Notes: generated by a model not told the origin, from the sequence alone. A stretch of 64,000 nt of DNA from Amycolatopsis sp. NBC_01480 (GCF_036227205.1 NZ_CP109442.1:3658001-3722000), one strand, 5' to 3'; counted from the stretch's first letter, positions 36,151 through 45,747 are shown. A program made the numbers and translations.

Positions 36151-36556
36151 GTTCCGCCAGCGAATCCCGCAGCTTCCCGGCCACCTCGACCGGGCGCCGG
36201 GTCTCCCGGTCGACGAACACGTGCACGAAGTGGCCCTCCGCGACCAGCAGGTCTTCGGCCGAGTCCGCGTACATGCCGATCTCGTAGCGCACGCTGGAGC
36301 GGCCGAGGTGGGCGACGCGCAGCCCGATCCGCAGCGACTCCGGGAAGGAAACCGAAGCGTGGTACGCGCAATGCGATTCCACGCAGAGCCCGATCACCTC
36401 GCCGCCGGTGATGTCCAGGCCGCCGCGGCTGATCAGCCAGGTGTTGATCACCGTGTCCATCAGGGAGTAGTGGACGACGTTGTTCACGTGCCCGTAGACG
36501 TCGTTGTCCTTCCAGCGCAACGGAACCGTCTGCCAGTGCGGGTAGCCGCTCACCAC
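36131..36556 (-). CDS. Acyl-CoA thioesterase, 4HBT (YbgC-like) family
   Basis: A 141-residue hot-dog thioesterase: VPLRWKDNDVYGHVNNVVHY contains the 4HBT motif with Asp-x-x-Gly-His-x-Asn-Asn (about residues 15-26), followed by the long hot-dog helix and RVAHLGRSSVRYEIGM. It hydrolyses an acyl-CoA to acid and CoA. It starts inside the stop codon region of the alcohol dehydrogenase gene (GTG 36556 or 36553) and is probably its operon partner. Which acyl-CoA is not evident. Confidence 0.88.
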   Translation of the reverse strand: MVSGYPHWQTVPLRWKDNDVYGHVNNVVHYSLMDTVINTWLISRGGLDITGGEVIGLCVESHCAYHASVSFPESLRIGLRVAHLGRSSVRYEIGMYADSAEDLLVAEGHFVHVFVDRETRRPVEVAGKLRDSLAELTTSGG

Positions 36557-37830
36557 AGCTCCACCGAGGCGCGCAGGATCGCGGCGAGGTCTTCTTCGGT
36601 GGCTTCGCGCGGGGCGGTCGCCAGCAGTCGTTGCTGCTTCAGGGTTCCCGGCACCAGGGAGTCCACATCGGACTCAGAATAGCCGACGGCGCCGAGGCCC
36701 GGCGGGATGCCGATCTCGCGCATCAGATTGATCAGCACCGCGGGCAGGTGGCCGGCGTCGTCGCCGTTCCACTGGAAGTCCGGGGCGAGCAGGCGGGCGA
36801 CGCGCAGGTGCCGTTCGGGCGCCGCTTCGAAGGTGAAGCGGAACGCTGCCGGCGCCGTCAGCGAAACCGCCATGCCGTGCGGGACCATGGCTTCGTCACC
36901 GGGGTAACCCTCGGGGTGGAAGTCACGGACCTGGCCCGCGATGGGGTACGCGTTGGCGTGCGGGATGTGCACGCCGGCGTTGCCGAAGCCGAGGCCCGCG
37001 AACGTCGCGGCCAGCGCCATCGCCTCGCGCGCCTTGAGGTCCGACCCGTCGCGGACGGCCGCGGGCAGCGCCCAGGAAAGCAGTTCCAGCGACTTCTCCG
37101 CGAACATGTCCGCCAGCGGGTTCGCGCCGCAGTACGGCACCCGCTCCTCGGGGCGCTTGCGCGCGAAGTCCGTGTACGCCTTGGCGGTGTAGCTCTCCGC
37201 CGCGTGGCACAGGATGTCCATGCCGCTCGCGGCCGTCACGCCGGCGGGCTGCGAAACCGTCAGCAGCGGGTCGACGACCGCCAGCGTCGGGCGGAGCCGC
37301 AGGTGGCTGATGCCGCTCTTCACCCGCATCGACAGCACGTCCAGCACGCACACGGTGGTGCTCTCGGAGCCGGTGCCGGTGGTGGTCGGCACCGCGACCA
37401 GCGGCTTCAGCGGACGGGCGGGCGCGCGGCCGCCGCCGACCGGCGCGTTCACGTAGTCCATCAGCTCGCCGTCGTTGCTGGTCAACAGGTTCGCGGCCTT
37501 CGCCGTGTCGATGCTGGAGCCACCGCCGACCGCGACGAACGCGTCGTACGGCCCGGAGCCGCGCGCGAAGTCGACCGCCTTCTGCATGCTGACGTCCGTG
37601 GGCTCGACGTGGACGCCGTCGAAGACCTCGGCCTCGATGCCGTAGCCGGCGATCCCCGTCGCGATCCGCTCCGGCCAGCCGGTGGCCGCGACCACCGGGT
37701 CGGTCACGATGAGCACGCGACGGGCGCCGTACTGCGTGAGGTCGTAACCGATCTCTTCGCTGGCGCCAGTGCCGTACTTGAGCGCAGGGGCGCCATACGT
37801 GAAAACAGTTTCGTGTTCCGGTGACGTCAA
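36550..37830 (-). CDS. Iron-containing alcohol dehydrogenase (hydroxyacid-oxoacid transhydrogenase-like)
   Basis: A group III dehydrogenase of about 426 residues. NAD-binding VAVGGGSSIDTAKA (about residues 98-111), VPTTTGTGSESTT and the metal-binding helices GMDILCHAAESYTAKAY, AHANAY-like HIPHANAYPIAG and MVPHGMAVSL are typical of the hydroxyacid-oxoacid transhydrogenase branch. These oxidise 4-hydroxybutyrate with 2-oxoglutarate as acceptor. The start is placed at TTG 37830 with GCGAGGA upstream; an ATG at 37875 (MSALAAPC) lacks a site. The downstream thioesterase is coupled. It lies divergent from the ThDP enzyme, 156 bases away. Confidence 0.88.
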   Translation of the reverse strand: MTSPEHETVFTYGAPALKYGTGASEEIGYDLTQYGARRVLIVTDPVVAATGWPERIATGIAGYGIEAEVFDGVHVEPTDVSMQKAVDFARGSGPYDAFVAVGGGSSIDTAKAANLLTSNDGELMDYVNAPVGGGRAPARPLKPLVAVPTTTGTGSESTTVCVLDVLSMRVKSGISHLRLRPTLAVVDPLLTVSQPAGVTAASGMDILCHAAESYTAKAYTDFARKRPEERVPYCGANPLADMFAEKSLELLSWALPAAVRDGSDLKAREAMALAATFAGLGFGNAGVHIPHANAYPIAGQVRDFHPEGYPGDEAMVPHGMAVSLTAPAAFRFTFEAAPERHLRVARLLAPDFQWNGDDAGHLPAVLINLMREIGIPPGLGAVGYSESDVDSLVPGTLKQQRLLATAPREATEEDLAAILRASVELW

Positions 37831-37986
37831 GACAGCGGTCCTCGCTTCCGTGCACGGGGCGGCCAAAGCGGACATTCGGCCGATTCTCGTGGTCATTACC
37901 GGAAGATCACTTGACTCCGGTCAACAGTGCCGCCCTAAGCTCTCCTCATTAGATACCAAGTAGGGGCGACCGTCGCCCAGACGGCC

Positions 37987-39612
37987 GTGCGCATCCTGAT
38001 CGAGGCACACGTGCGTCGGGTGTACGCAGTGGCCGGCGAGTCGTTCCTGCCGTTGCTCGACGCGCTGCAACGCGAGCGCGAAATCACGCTGGTCGCGGCG
38101 CGGCACGACTCTGGTGCCGCGTTCATGGCCGAAGCCGAGGGCAAGCTCACCGAGCGCCCCGCCGTGCTGCTCGCGAGCCGCGGCCCGGGTGCGGCGAACC
38201 TGGTCATCGGCGTCCAGACGGCCTACCAGGACGAGACCCCGATGGTCGTGCTGCTGGAGACGCCGGCGCTGGACCGCGTGACCGCCGGCGAGCTGCCGAC
38301 TTCCGATCTCACGGCGATGTTCGAGTCCATCTCGAAGTGGTGCGTGCGCGCCGAGGACCCGGACGGCGTGCCCGGGCTGGTGGCCGAGGGCCTGACCCGC
38401 TCCCGCGAGGGACGGCCGGGCCCAGTCGTGATCGGGGTGCCCAGCGACGCGTGGGGAGTGCCGTACGACTCGGCCAAACCGGTCGCGACCGTGCGCCCGC
38501 CCGCCACCGGGACGCTGGGCCGTTCGGCCGAAGCCGTGGCCGGGCTGGTCGACGAGGCGCGCTATCCGGTGGTGATCGTCGGCGGCCGGGCGCGTTCGGC
38601 GCGGGACGAGCTGATCGCCGTCGCGGACGAGCTCTCCCTGCCGGTTTACAACGCTTTCCGCAGGCAGGACGCCTTCCCGGAGACGCATGAGCGGTACGCC
38701 GGGCACCTCGGGCTCGGCATCCCGGCGCGGCAGCTGGACGCCCTGGAACGCGCGGACGTCGTGCTCGCGCTGGGCACCCAGCTCGACGAGGTGACCACCC
38801 AGGGCTACCGCTACCCGACGTCGCAGCAGACACTGGTCCTGGTCGGCACCGGCATCGACGCGCAGCGCCGCCGCGGCCTGACCTTCCGCGTCGACGCCGA
38901 GGTGGAGCCGTTCCTGCGGGAGCTGCGCGCGGTCGCCACCCCGCGCACGCGCCGGGCCTCGGCGGCCAACGCGGCCGTGCACACGTTCATGACGCCCCCC
39001 GACACCAGCGGAAACAGCCGCGTCCATCCCGTGGACGTGGTCCGCGCGCTGCGTAAGCTGGCTCCTGAAGACACCATCGTGACCAGCGACGCGGGCAACT
39101 TCGCGCAGTTCATGCACCGTTACTGGTGCTTCACGGCGCCGCGCAGCCAGCTCGGCCCCAGCAACGCGGCGATGGGCTACGCCGTGCCCGCGGCGGTGGC
39201 GGCCAAGCTGGCGGAACCGCGCCGGTCCGTCGTCGCCATGGTCGGCGACGCCGGCACCCTGATGACCGGGCAGGAGATCGAGACCGCCGTCCGCTACCGC
39301 GCGCCGGTGATGGTGGTGGTGTTCCAGAACGGGCTCCACGGCGCGCTCGCGATGCACCAGGCCCGCACCCACGGGCGGCTTTCGGGCGTGACGATCCCGT
39401 TGACGGACTTCGCCTCCTGGGCGCGCGGCCTCGGCGCGGCCGGGTACACGGTGGACGATCGGGAGGAGCTGGAGCCCATCATCGCCAGCGCACTGGTCCG
39501 GCAACGGCCGTGTGTGATCGACGTGCGAACGGATCCCGACGTGGTGACGCCGGACGTCCGGCTCAGCGGCCTGCTCGGCGCCGTCCGCCCACCGGATGGC
39601 CGAGGGCAGTGA
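37987..39612 (+). CDS. Thiamine diphosphate enzyme, acetolactate synthase-like
   Basis: A 541-residue ThDP enzyme in the POX/ALS fold. The N-terminal domain has AGESFLPLLDAL with the catalytic Glu region (ARHDSGAAFMAEAEG) and ASRGPGAANLV; the C-terminal domain has the ThDP motif GDAGTLMTGQEIETAVRY, with GD(x)nN ending VFQNG. Likely chemistry is decarboxylation or carboligation of a 2-oxo acid. The start is doubtful: the frame stays open upstream as VAQTAV before GTG 37987, which looks like the normal N-terminus of the family, yet no ATG, GTG or TTG codon is found there; ATT 37948 is the only start-like codon. Possibly a noncanonical start. Confidence 0.88.
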   Translation: MRILIEAHVRRVYAVAGESFLPLLDALQREREITLVAARHDSGAAFMAEAEGKLTERPAVLLASRGPGAANLVIGVQTAYQDETPMVVLLETPALDRVTAGELPTSDLTAMFESISKWCVRAEDPDGVPGLVAEGLTRSREGRPGPVVIGVPSDAWGVPYDSAKPVATVRPPATGTLGRSAEAVAGLVDEARYPVVIVGGRARSARDELIAVADELSLPVYNAFRRQDAFPETHERYAGHLGLGIPARQLDALERADVVLALGTQLDEVTTQGYRYPTSQQTLVLVGTGIDAQRRRGLTFRVDAEVEPFLRELRAVATPRTRRASAANAAVHTFMTPPDTSGNSRVHPVDVVRALRKLAPEDTIVTSDAGNFAQFMHRYWCFTAPRSQLGPSNAAMGYAVPAAVAAKLAEPRRSVVAMVGDAGTLMTGQEIETAVRYRAPVMVVVFQNGLHGALAMHQARTHGRLSGVTIPLTDFASWARGLGAAGYTVDDREELEPIIASALVRQRPCVIDVRTDPDVVTPDVRLSGLLGAVRPPDGRGQ

Positions 39613-39849
39613 TTCTTCTTTCGTGGCACCTGAAGAAACGCCGGAGGAGTTCAGTAGCCGTCGCCGGGCGGCTCAGGTAACCTGGCGGTGTTCCGGGAGT
39701 TCGCGGGAACTCGACTGGAGCATCACTTTTTGGCCGTTGCAAGCGCTGGCCGATCCAGGCGGAAACGCCGGTTTCTGTCGGTGCCCGATGGCATCATCGC
39801 GGTCATCGGCCCGCCCGAAGCGCGGGCCGGGAACGAGGGGAGTTTCGAT

Positions 39850-40023
39850 ATGGCCGACAAGAACCACGCACGCGAGGCGAGTCAGGTCTCCGGTGTCGTG
39901 CCGGTGCTGTTCAGCGCCAGCGCGGAGGCCCACGACGTCGCCGTCGTGTCCGCCGACGAGAGCCCGAGCTGGCGCTCCCCGTTCGGCGCCGACGGCGAGC
40001 TGCGGCCGGCCAGCGGGGAGTAG
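39850..40023 (+). CDS. Small hydrophilic protein (hypothetical)
   Basis: A 57-residue acidic protein beginning MADKNHAREASQVSGVVPVL and ending GADGELRPASGE, with GGGGAGTTTCGAT before its ATG. It has no membrane segment or cysteine. The good start signal and codon use favour a real gene; no family is recognised. It could be a post-translationally handled small peptide, but nothing supports this. Confidence 0.5.
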   Translation: MADKNHAREASQVSGVVPVLFSASAEAHDVAVVSADESPSWRSPFGADGELRPASGE

Positions 40024-41107
40024 TCGACACGGGCCTGACCTGGGGCTTCGCGCCTTGGGGGTCCGGCCTGGGGTTTGTGATCCGGGGTTTGCCGGCGATC
40101 CGCCTGAGTTTGGGCTGTGGTTGGCAGGCGGACTTGGGATTGGCGCGGACGAGTATTCCGGTTCCGGGGCTTGTGGTTAACAGCCTGTTTCCGGAGTTCG
40201 TGGTCTGGTCCAGTCTGGGATCAGTGGCGGGTGGAAGTGACTCGTTTCGCCGGGTAGGTGCGCGTGCATAAGTGCGCGCTGCGGCTGGTGTGGCGAAAGA
40301 TCCTTCCGGCGCGGCCATCGCACGTGGCGGCATGGCGCAAGCCTCTGATCTACGTGACCTGATCTACGTGACCGACGATCGCGCCGTGATTGGCGATCGA
40401 TTGCGGCCACTGATCGATTGCAAGCGGCAATTCGCAGTGAGCGGCGACCACTCCGCGGCGAGGACTCGCGTCCGCATGGCCCGAGATCGCGCTGCTGGCC
40501 TGGACTTGCGTCCGCGTTGCCGGTGATCGTGCTGCCCGGCTGGGACTTGCGGCCGGCGAGCCGTGCTGGAAGACCCGTGCGGTGTGGCGAATGTGTTGGC
40601 CTGCGCCAGAAAAGTGCAACCGAGTCGCTCGGGCGCGTCGGAAAGCGGTCCAGGGCAGGTCGAGCGCGTCGGACCGGGGCAGCCATACCCAGCCAGCCCG
40701 AGTCGGAGGATCCCGCCCGGGCGTGTCGTGGTGCGGTGAAAGGCATCGGCTGGGCGGGAGCGCCGAGCAGCAGTGGCGGGCAGGAGCGGCGAGTAGGGGT
40801 GCCGAGCGGGAGTGCCGAGTAGGGGCCGCCGCCGCGAAAACCCTGTCCCAGCGGCATCTTCGCAGCTCGGCCGTCCAGAGTGGCCGGTGTGGCGCATGGC
40901 ACCACTCCTGGTTCCGGAGAGCCGGGTTGTCCGCCCCGCGGCGGCTGTGCTTTACTTCAATCGGTCTCGATTTTGTGTTCGTGATGAGTCACGCTCGCAG
41001 AACTCAGCGGGCGTAGTGTCTCCTCGCCGAGGAAGCAAACCGTTCCGGCTGTGACCCGGGATGCTGATGTGGCTTCCTGTTTTTGGTGTTATGTATGGAG
41101 ATTTTTG
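40024..41107. other. Long GC-rich intergenic region with minor repeats
   Basis: This 1084-base gap has no convincing gene in any frame. Short direct repeats occur: CTGATCTACGTGAC at 40346-40375 (two copies), and two diverged ~41-base units around 40463-40542 that share CGTCCGC, GATCG and GCTGG. The last 70 bases (41040-41107) are AT-rich and form the 5' leader of the cold shock gene. Confidence 0.5.
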
Positions 41108-41311
41108 ATGACTCAGGGCACTGTGAAGTGGTTCAACTCCGAGAAGGGGTTCGGCTTCATCACCCCCGACAACGGTGGCGGCGACGTCTTCGTGCACTAC
41201 AGCGAGATCCAGGGCAACGGCTTCCGTTCCCTCGATGAGAACGCGCGCGTCGAGTTCGAGATCGGCCAGGGCGCGAAGGGTCCGCAGGCCACGTCGGTCA
41301 GCGTTATCTGA
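41108..41311 (+). CDS. Cold shock protein, CspA family
   Basis: A 67-residue OB-fold protein with RNP1 GFGFI and RNP2 VFVHYS, beginning [18 protein letters not shown]. It binds single-stranded RNA/DNA and melts mRNA structure in the cold. A 5' leader of about 60 AT-rich bases (41040-41107) separates it from the long gap. The last residue pattern, [10 protein letters not shown], is usual for actinomycete CspA. Monocistronic, with a strong terminator behind. Confidence 0.96.
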   Translation: MTQGTVKWFNSEKGFGFITPDNGGGDVFVHYSEIQGNGFRSLDENARVEFEIGQGAKGPQATSVSVI

Positions 41312-41328
41312 CCCACGTACTTCGAGAA

Positions 41329-41363
41329 GGGGCCGTCACCCGTCATGGGTGGCGGCCCCTTTC
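41329..41363 (+). terminator. Terminator after the cold shock gene
   Basis: Thirteen-base arms GGGGCCGTCACCC and GGGTGGCGGCCCC (41329-41341 with 41347-41359; one G-T pair) enclose a five-base loop and are followed by TTTCG. Confidence 0.85.
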
Positions 41364-41484
41364 GCGTCCCGCCCCACCCGCGTCTCACGATGCGGATCCC
41401 CTTGCGGCACAACGGTCTTCGTGCCTCGCGGCTGAGGGCCTATCGCCCGATCGTGGGACCCGGGGGTTTCGTAGGCTGCGCCCC

Positions 41485-41709
41485 ATGATCGAGCACGGAT
41501 ACACCGTTTCCGGAATGTCTTGTGGCCACTGTGCACAGTCGGTCACCGAAGAGCTGAGCGCGGTGCCTGGCGTCACGGAGGTCTCCGTCGACGTCGAGAC
41601 GGGGCGCGTCACCGTGAAGAGCACCGAGGCCCTCGCCGAGGACGCCGTGCGCGCGGCCGTCGAGGAGGCCGGTTACACCTACGAAGGCACCGCTGCCCTC
41701 GTTTCCTGA
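41485..41709 (+). CDS. Heavy-metal-associated domain protein (CopZ-like copper chaperone)
   Basis: A 74-residue HMA domain: GMSCGHCAQSVTEELSAVPG with the metal-binding Cys13 and Cys16 (MxCxxC), then VTEVSVDVETGRVTVKS and an end helix. The ferredoxin-like fold delivers Cu(I), usually to a P-type ATPase; no such ATPase or CsoR repressor is beside it, so the partner is elsewhere. Monocistronic. Confidence 0.93.
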   Translation: MIEHGYTVSGMSCGHCAQSVTEELSAVPGVTEVSVDVETGRVTVKSTEALAEDAVRAAVEEAGYTYEGTAALVS

Positions 41710-41865
41710 AACCCGCCGCGCCAAGCCCTCCGTGCGACCTCGCGTCCGCGCCCGATGCTGGGCCGTCTGGGTGAGAGCCCGGCGTGCAACCCGTTGCAAC
41801 CCTTCCCTCACGGTGCAGCACAGGGTCTGCTGAACCGGCACAGGCCGGACGAGGAGGAGCAACTG

Positions 41866-42906
41866 GTGGGCGAAGCCGTGGCGGGCATTGTCGCGAACCC
41901 GGCGTCGGGGCGGGACATTCGGCGGCTGGTGGCGCACGCTTCGGTGTTCCCGACGGCGGAGAAGGCCAACATGGTCCAGCGGCTGCTGGCCGCGTTCGCC
42001 GTGACCGGGGTCGGGCGCGCGCTGGTGTCCACGGACCTCGGCGGCATCTCCGCCGCCGTGCTGCTCGCGCTCGGGCGCGGCGGGCAGTGGCCGGACGTCG
42101 AGTTCTGCACCAGCGACCCGCTCACCGGCACCGCCCAGGACACCGCGAACGCCGTGCGCCGCATGGTCGACGCGGGGGCGAGCGTGATCGTCTGCCTCGG
42201 CGGCGACGGGACCGCCCGCGTCGCCGCGCAGGCCTGCGGAGACGTGCCGCTGCTGGCGCTTTCCACCGGCACCAACAACGCGTTCCCGCAGACGCGCGAG
42301 GCCACCGTCGCCGGGCTCGCGGCCGGGCTGCTGGCGACCGGGCAGGTGGACGCCGACCTCGTCACGACCCGGGTCAGCAAGCTCGAGGTGGTCACGAAGG
42401 CGCGGCGCGAGATCGCGCTCGTCGACGTCGCCGTGACGATGAGCCAGCACGTCGGCGCGCGGGCGCTCTGGGACCCGGCCGCGCTGACCGAGCTGTACTG
42501 CGTTTTCGCCGAGCCGGACGGCATCGGCCTTTCCAGCATCGCGGGCCAGCTCTGCCCGAGCCCCCGCTCCAGCCCCGACGGCGTGGCCCTCAAGCTCGGC
42601 CCGGTCGGCGTCACCCCGCACGTCGTGCACGCGCCGATCGCGCCCGGCCTGGTCAAGCCGGTCGGCGTCCGCGGCTGGGGCGTGCTGCAGCCGGGCGTGC
42701 GGGTGGACCTCGCGGCGGCCGGCGGGGTGATCGCCGTGGACGGCGAACGCGAGATGGAGCTCAAACACGGGGAGAGCGCGTACGTCGAGCTGCGGTCCGA
42801 CGGGCCGTGGTGCGTCGACGTGCGCTCGGTGATGGCCGAAGCGGCGCGCCGGGGCTTGCTGCGCACCACTTCCGAGCGCGAGCCCGGCCCGGAGCGCCGA
42901 GGCTGA
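41866..42906 (+). CDS. ATP-NAD kinase / AcoX-like protein
   Basis: A 346-residue protein of the NAD kinase superfamily, AcoX branch: GIVANPASGRDIRR, LGGDGTARVAAQACGDVPLL (GGDGT motif, about residues 121-125), LSTGTNNAFPQT (N-T-N-N pattern) and a C-terminal beta domain. AcoX genes accompany acetoin catabolism operons; the true role is unproven. GTG 41866 is the start, preceded by GAGGAGGAG; upstream frame without site is ignored. A GAF regulator (AcoR-like) follows on the same strand after 105 bases, which matches the AcoX/AcoR linkage, but the acetoin dehydrogenase subunits are absent here. Confidence 0.87.
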   Translation: MGEAVAGIVANPASGRDIRRLVAHASVFPTAEKANMVQRLLAAFAVTGVGRALVSTDLGGISAAVLLALGRGGQWPDVEFCTSDPLTGTAQDTANAVRRMVDAGASVIVCLGGDGTARVAAQACGDVPLLALSTGTNNAFPQTREATVAGLAAGLLATGQVDADLVTTRVSKLEVVTKARREIALVDVAVTMSQHVGARALWDPAALTELYCVFAEPDGIGLSSIAGQLCPSPRSSPDGVALKLGPVGVTPHVVHAPIAPGLVKPVGVRGWGVLQPGVRVDLAAAGGVIAVDGEREMELKHGESAYVELRSDGPWCVDVRSVMAEAARRGLLRTTSEREPGPERRG

Positions 42907-43011
42907 AGCCCGCCAAAGCAGTCACCGAAGTCACGGATGCTTCCGATCACGCGGCGCACACAGGCACACTGACCGCGGGGCGGGGAGCGGCCGGTGGACT
43001 AGGAGCGGTGG

Positions 43012-44235
43012 TTGGACCAGGTGCACCTCGAGGCAGCGCTGCCGATCGGGGCGGACCCCCGTCAGCATGCGCGGACCCTCGCCCAGCTGCACGAAGCCGC
43101 GGTGACCGGCGAGGCGCTGCCCACCCGTCCGCGGTCCGTGATCGGCGCTTCCTGGCAACGGGTGCGGCGGCACGGCGTCGACCCGGACCGGGGAAGGCCG
43201 ATCGCCGTGCTCGGCCCCGAGCGGCTTGAGGAACGGCGGCGCGAGAGCGGGCTGGCGCCGTTGCTGCCGTTGCTGCGCGGCGGCCTGATCAGCCTCGCCG
43301 AGCAGGCCGCGCACATCATGGTCGTGGTCGACGCCGGCGGGCACATGCTCTGGCGTGACGGCAGCGTCGCGGTCCGGCGGCGCGCCGACGGCATCGGGTT
43401 CGTGGAGGGCGTCGACCTGCAGGAGCAGTCCGTGGGCACCAACGCGCCCGGCACGGCGCTGATCGCGCGGCGGCCGATCCAGGTCTACTCCGCCGAGCAC
43501 TACGTCCGCGCCCAGCACGACTGGACCTGTGCCGCCGCGCCGTTGCGGGACCCTCGCGACGGCCGCCTGCTCGGCGCCGTCGACCTTTCCGGCCCCGCGT
43601 CCACGGTGCACCCGAACACCCTCTCGCTCGTCGACGCCGTCACCCGGCTGGCGGAATCGCAGCTGCGGACCGAGCACCTCGGTGAGCTGCAACGGTTGCG
43701 CGGCTTCGCCGTGCCGGCGCTGGCAAAAGTCCCCGGCCGTGCGCTCGTGACCGACGCGCACGGCTGGATCGCCGCCGCGTCGGGCCTCGCGCCGGCGGAC
43801 CGCGTCGCGCTGCCCTCGTCCACCGCGCCGGGCCGGACCTGGTTGCCCGCCTACGGTTCTTGCCTGCTGGAGCCGTTGCCCGGCGGCTGGCTGATCCGGT
43901 TGACGGACGACGAAGAGCCGCTGCCCGCGCGAGTCGAGCTGGACGTGCGCGTTGCCGGTGAACCGGTGCTGACGGTGTCCGGCGCGTCCGGCCAGTGGAC
44001 GTGCCGAGTGTCGCCGCGGCACGCGGAACTGTTGTACGTCTTGGCTTCCCACCGAAACGGCCGCAGCGCTTCGCAGCTTTCGCTGGCCCTGTTCGGCGAC
44101 CCGGGCCGTGCGGGCACTGTTCGTGCGGAGATTTCGCGGCTGCGCCGGATCGTCGGCGGAATCGTGGCCGGCCGCCCGTATCGCTTCGCGGACAACCTGG
44201 AAGTCCTGGTACTGCGCCCGTCGGCGGTGGGCTGA
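43012..44235 (+). CDS. GAF-domain regulator, AcoR-like without sigma54 module
   Basis: A 407-residue protein. The N-terminal half matches the AcoR/GAF sensor region: RSVIGASWQRVRRHGVDPDR, then a GAF domain (about residues 85-230) with IMVVVDAGGHMLWRDGS, EQSVGTNAPGTALIARRP and the TCAAAPLRDPRDGRLLGAVDLSG block. The sigma54-activator AAA+ module is missing. The C-terminal part (about 330-407) looks like a winged helix: SASQLSLALFGDPGRAGTVR and AEISRLRRIVGG. Starts at TTG 43012. It may sense a small molecule and regulate the AcoX gene. Other members are annotated only as GAF-domain proteins. Confidence 0.82.
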   Translation: MDQVHLEAALPIGADPRQHARTLAQLHEAAVTGEALPTRPRSVIGASWQRVRRHGVDPDRGRPIAVLGPERLEERRRESGLAPLLPLLRGGLISLAEQAAHIMVVVDAGGHMLWRDGSVAVRRRADGIGFVEGVDLQEQSVGTNAPGTALIARRPIQVYSAEHYVRAQHDWTCAAAPLRDPRDGRLLGAVDLSGPASTVHPNTLSLVDAVTRLAESQLRTEHLGELQRLRGFAVPALAKVPGRALVTDAHGWIAAASGLAPADRVALPSSTAPGRTWLPAYGSCLLEPLPGGWLIRLTDDEEPLPARVELDVRVAGEPVLTVSGASGQWTCRVSPRHAELLYVLASHRNGRSASQLSLALFGDPGRAGTVRAEISRLRRIVGGIVAGRPYRFADNLEVLVLRPSAVG

Positions 44236-44340
44236 TCCGCCGCCGGCGGAGATCACGTGCTGATGACACCTGACGGGTGTGGTGGCTGCTGTCCGGGTGA
44301 CCGGCTACCTTCACCGGGTGGCGTACGGGGAGGAACGGGG

Positions 44341-45747
44341 ATGACCAGCACTGTGGCGCGGCCGGACACGGCAGCGGGTTCGCCAGGGCCGGGGGCGCCC
44401 CCGCCGGACGAGCCGGGGGGCCGCAGCGGGGTCGCCGGGCTGCTGGAGCTGCCGGGCCAGGCGGTGCGCGCGGTGGTCAAGTCCGCGGCGACCACCCCGG
44501 GCCGGCTCTCGGTGATCGCGGTCGGGCTGGTGCTGCTGTCGCTGGTGGCCGGGCTCGTGGCGACGTTGTCCGCGCAGAACAAGGACGACACCATCAGCGG
44601 CCTGATCGACCACCGCGAACCGCTGGCCGTGGCCGCGCAGCAGGTGTTCCGCTCGCTGTCGGACGCGGACGCGACGGCGGCCAGCGCCTTCCTCTCGGTC
44701 GGCACCGAACCGCCCGCGCTGCGCCAGAAGTACGAGCAGGACATCGCGGAAGCCGGCTCGGCGCTGGCGAAGTCGGCGTCGGACACCGCGGGGGTCGGCG
44801 ACGCGGCCCAGCAGGTCGACATCCTGAACCAGAAGATCCCCGTCTACACCGGGATCGTGGAGACCGCACGGGCGAACAACCGGCAGGGCTTCCCTTCGGG
44901 CGCTTCGTACCTGCGCGAGGCTTCGCAGCTGATGCGCACGACGATCCTCCCGGCGGCGCAGGCGCTCTACACTGCGGACACCACGAAGCTCTCCGACGAG
45001 CAGGACGCCAGCACCAGCTTCCCGTGGGCGGCCGTGGCGCTCCTGCTGGCGCTCGTGGCGGCGTTGGTGCTCACGCAGATCTACCTCACGCGCCGGACCA
45101 ACCGGGTGCTCAACATCGGCCTGCTGGTCGCGACCGGCGCCGTGGTCCTTTCGCTCCTCTGGGGTGGGGTCGCGCTGGTCATCCAGGGCACCCTCGTCGC
45201 GGCCGGGAAGACGGACGGCACCTCCCAGGTCGACGTGCTCGTGCGCGCGCGCATCGCCGCGCTGCAGGCCCGCGCCGACGAGACCCTCACGCTCGTCGCG
45301 CGCGGCGACGGCGCCACGTACGAGCAGCAGTTCATCAAGCTCGCCGTCCAGCTCGTCGGCCCGGACGGCACGAGCGGGCTGCTCGGCAAGGCGCGCGACC
45401 TCGCCATCGGCACGCCGGGGCAGCAGAAGATCGAGGCGGCCGAGCAGGCCGCGCGCGACTGGTCGCTGGCCCACATCCAGGTGCGCAAACTCGACGACAG
45501 CGGCCAATACCAGGAAGCCGTCGACTTCGCCACCAGCGTGAGCAAAGACAGCGCGGCCGCGGCTTTCCAGCGCCTCGACGCCAACCTGCAGGACGCCATC
45601 GACGTCTGCAGGCAGGAGTTCCTCGATGACACCCGCAGTGGCGAGAACGCGCTGACCGCGCTCGCCCCCGGGGTCGGCGTCCTCGCGGTGCTCGCCGCCG
45701 CCGGGGTGACCGTCGGCGTCAGAGAGAGATTGAGGGAGTACCGGTGA
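44341..45747 (+). CDS. glnX: GlnX-like transmembrane sensor protein
   Basis: A 468-residue protein with a Pro-rich cytosolic N-terminus, a TM helix near residues 57-78 (LSVIAVGLVLLSLVAGLVAT), an extracellular helical domain (about 80-225), two more TM helices (about 228-250 and 257-287), a second extracellular helical domain and a last TM near 440-460. This matches GlnX of mycobacteria, which passes the signal of the solute-binding protein GlnH to PknG. The next two genes are exactly glnH and pknG. ATG 44341 with GGGGAGGAACGGGG upstream. Its stop overlaps the glnH start by four bases. Confidence 0.9.
   Translation: MTSTVARPDTAAGSPGPGAPPPDEPGGRSGVAGLLELPGQAVRAVVKSAATTPGRLSVIAVGLVLLSLVAGLVATLSAQNKDDTISGLIDHREPLAVAAQQVFRSLSDADATAASAFLSVGTEPPALRQKYEQDIAEAGSALAKSASDTAGVGDAAQQVDILNQKIPVYTGIVETARANNRQGFPSGASYLREASQLMRTTILPAAQALYTADTTKLSDEQDASTSFPWAAVALLLALVAALVLTQIYLTRRTNRVLNIGLLVATGAVVLSLLWGGVALVIQGTLVAAGKTDGTSQVDVLVRARIAALQARADETLTLVARGDGATYEQQFIKLAVQLVGPDGTSGLLGKARDLAIGTPGQQKIEAAEQAARDWSLAHIQVRKLDDSGQYQEAVDFATSVSKDSAAAAFQRLDANLQDAIDVCRQEFLDDTRSGENALTALAPGVGVLAVLAAAGVTVGVRERLREYR

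Noticed and set aside
40177..40905. 242-codon minus-strand frame in the long gap
   Set aside because: Arg/Pro/Ser-rich translation with no start signal, domain or codon bias; treated as noncoding.
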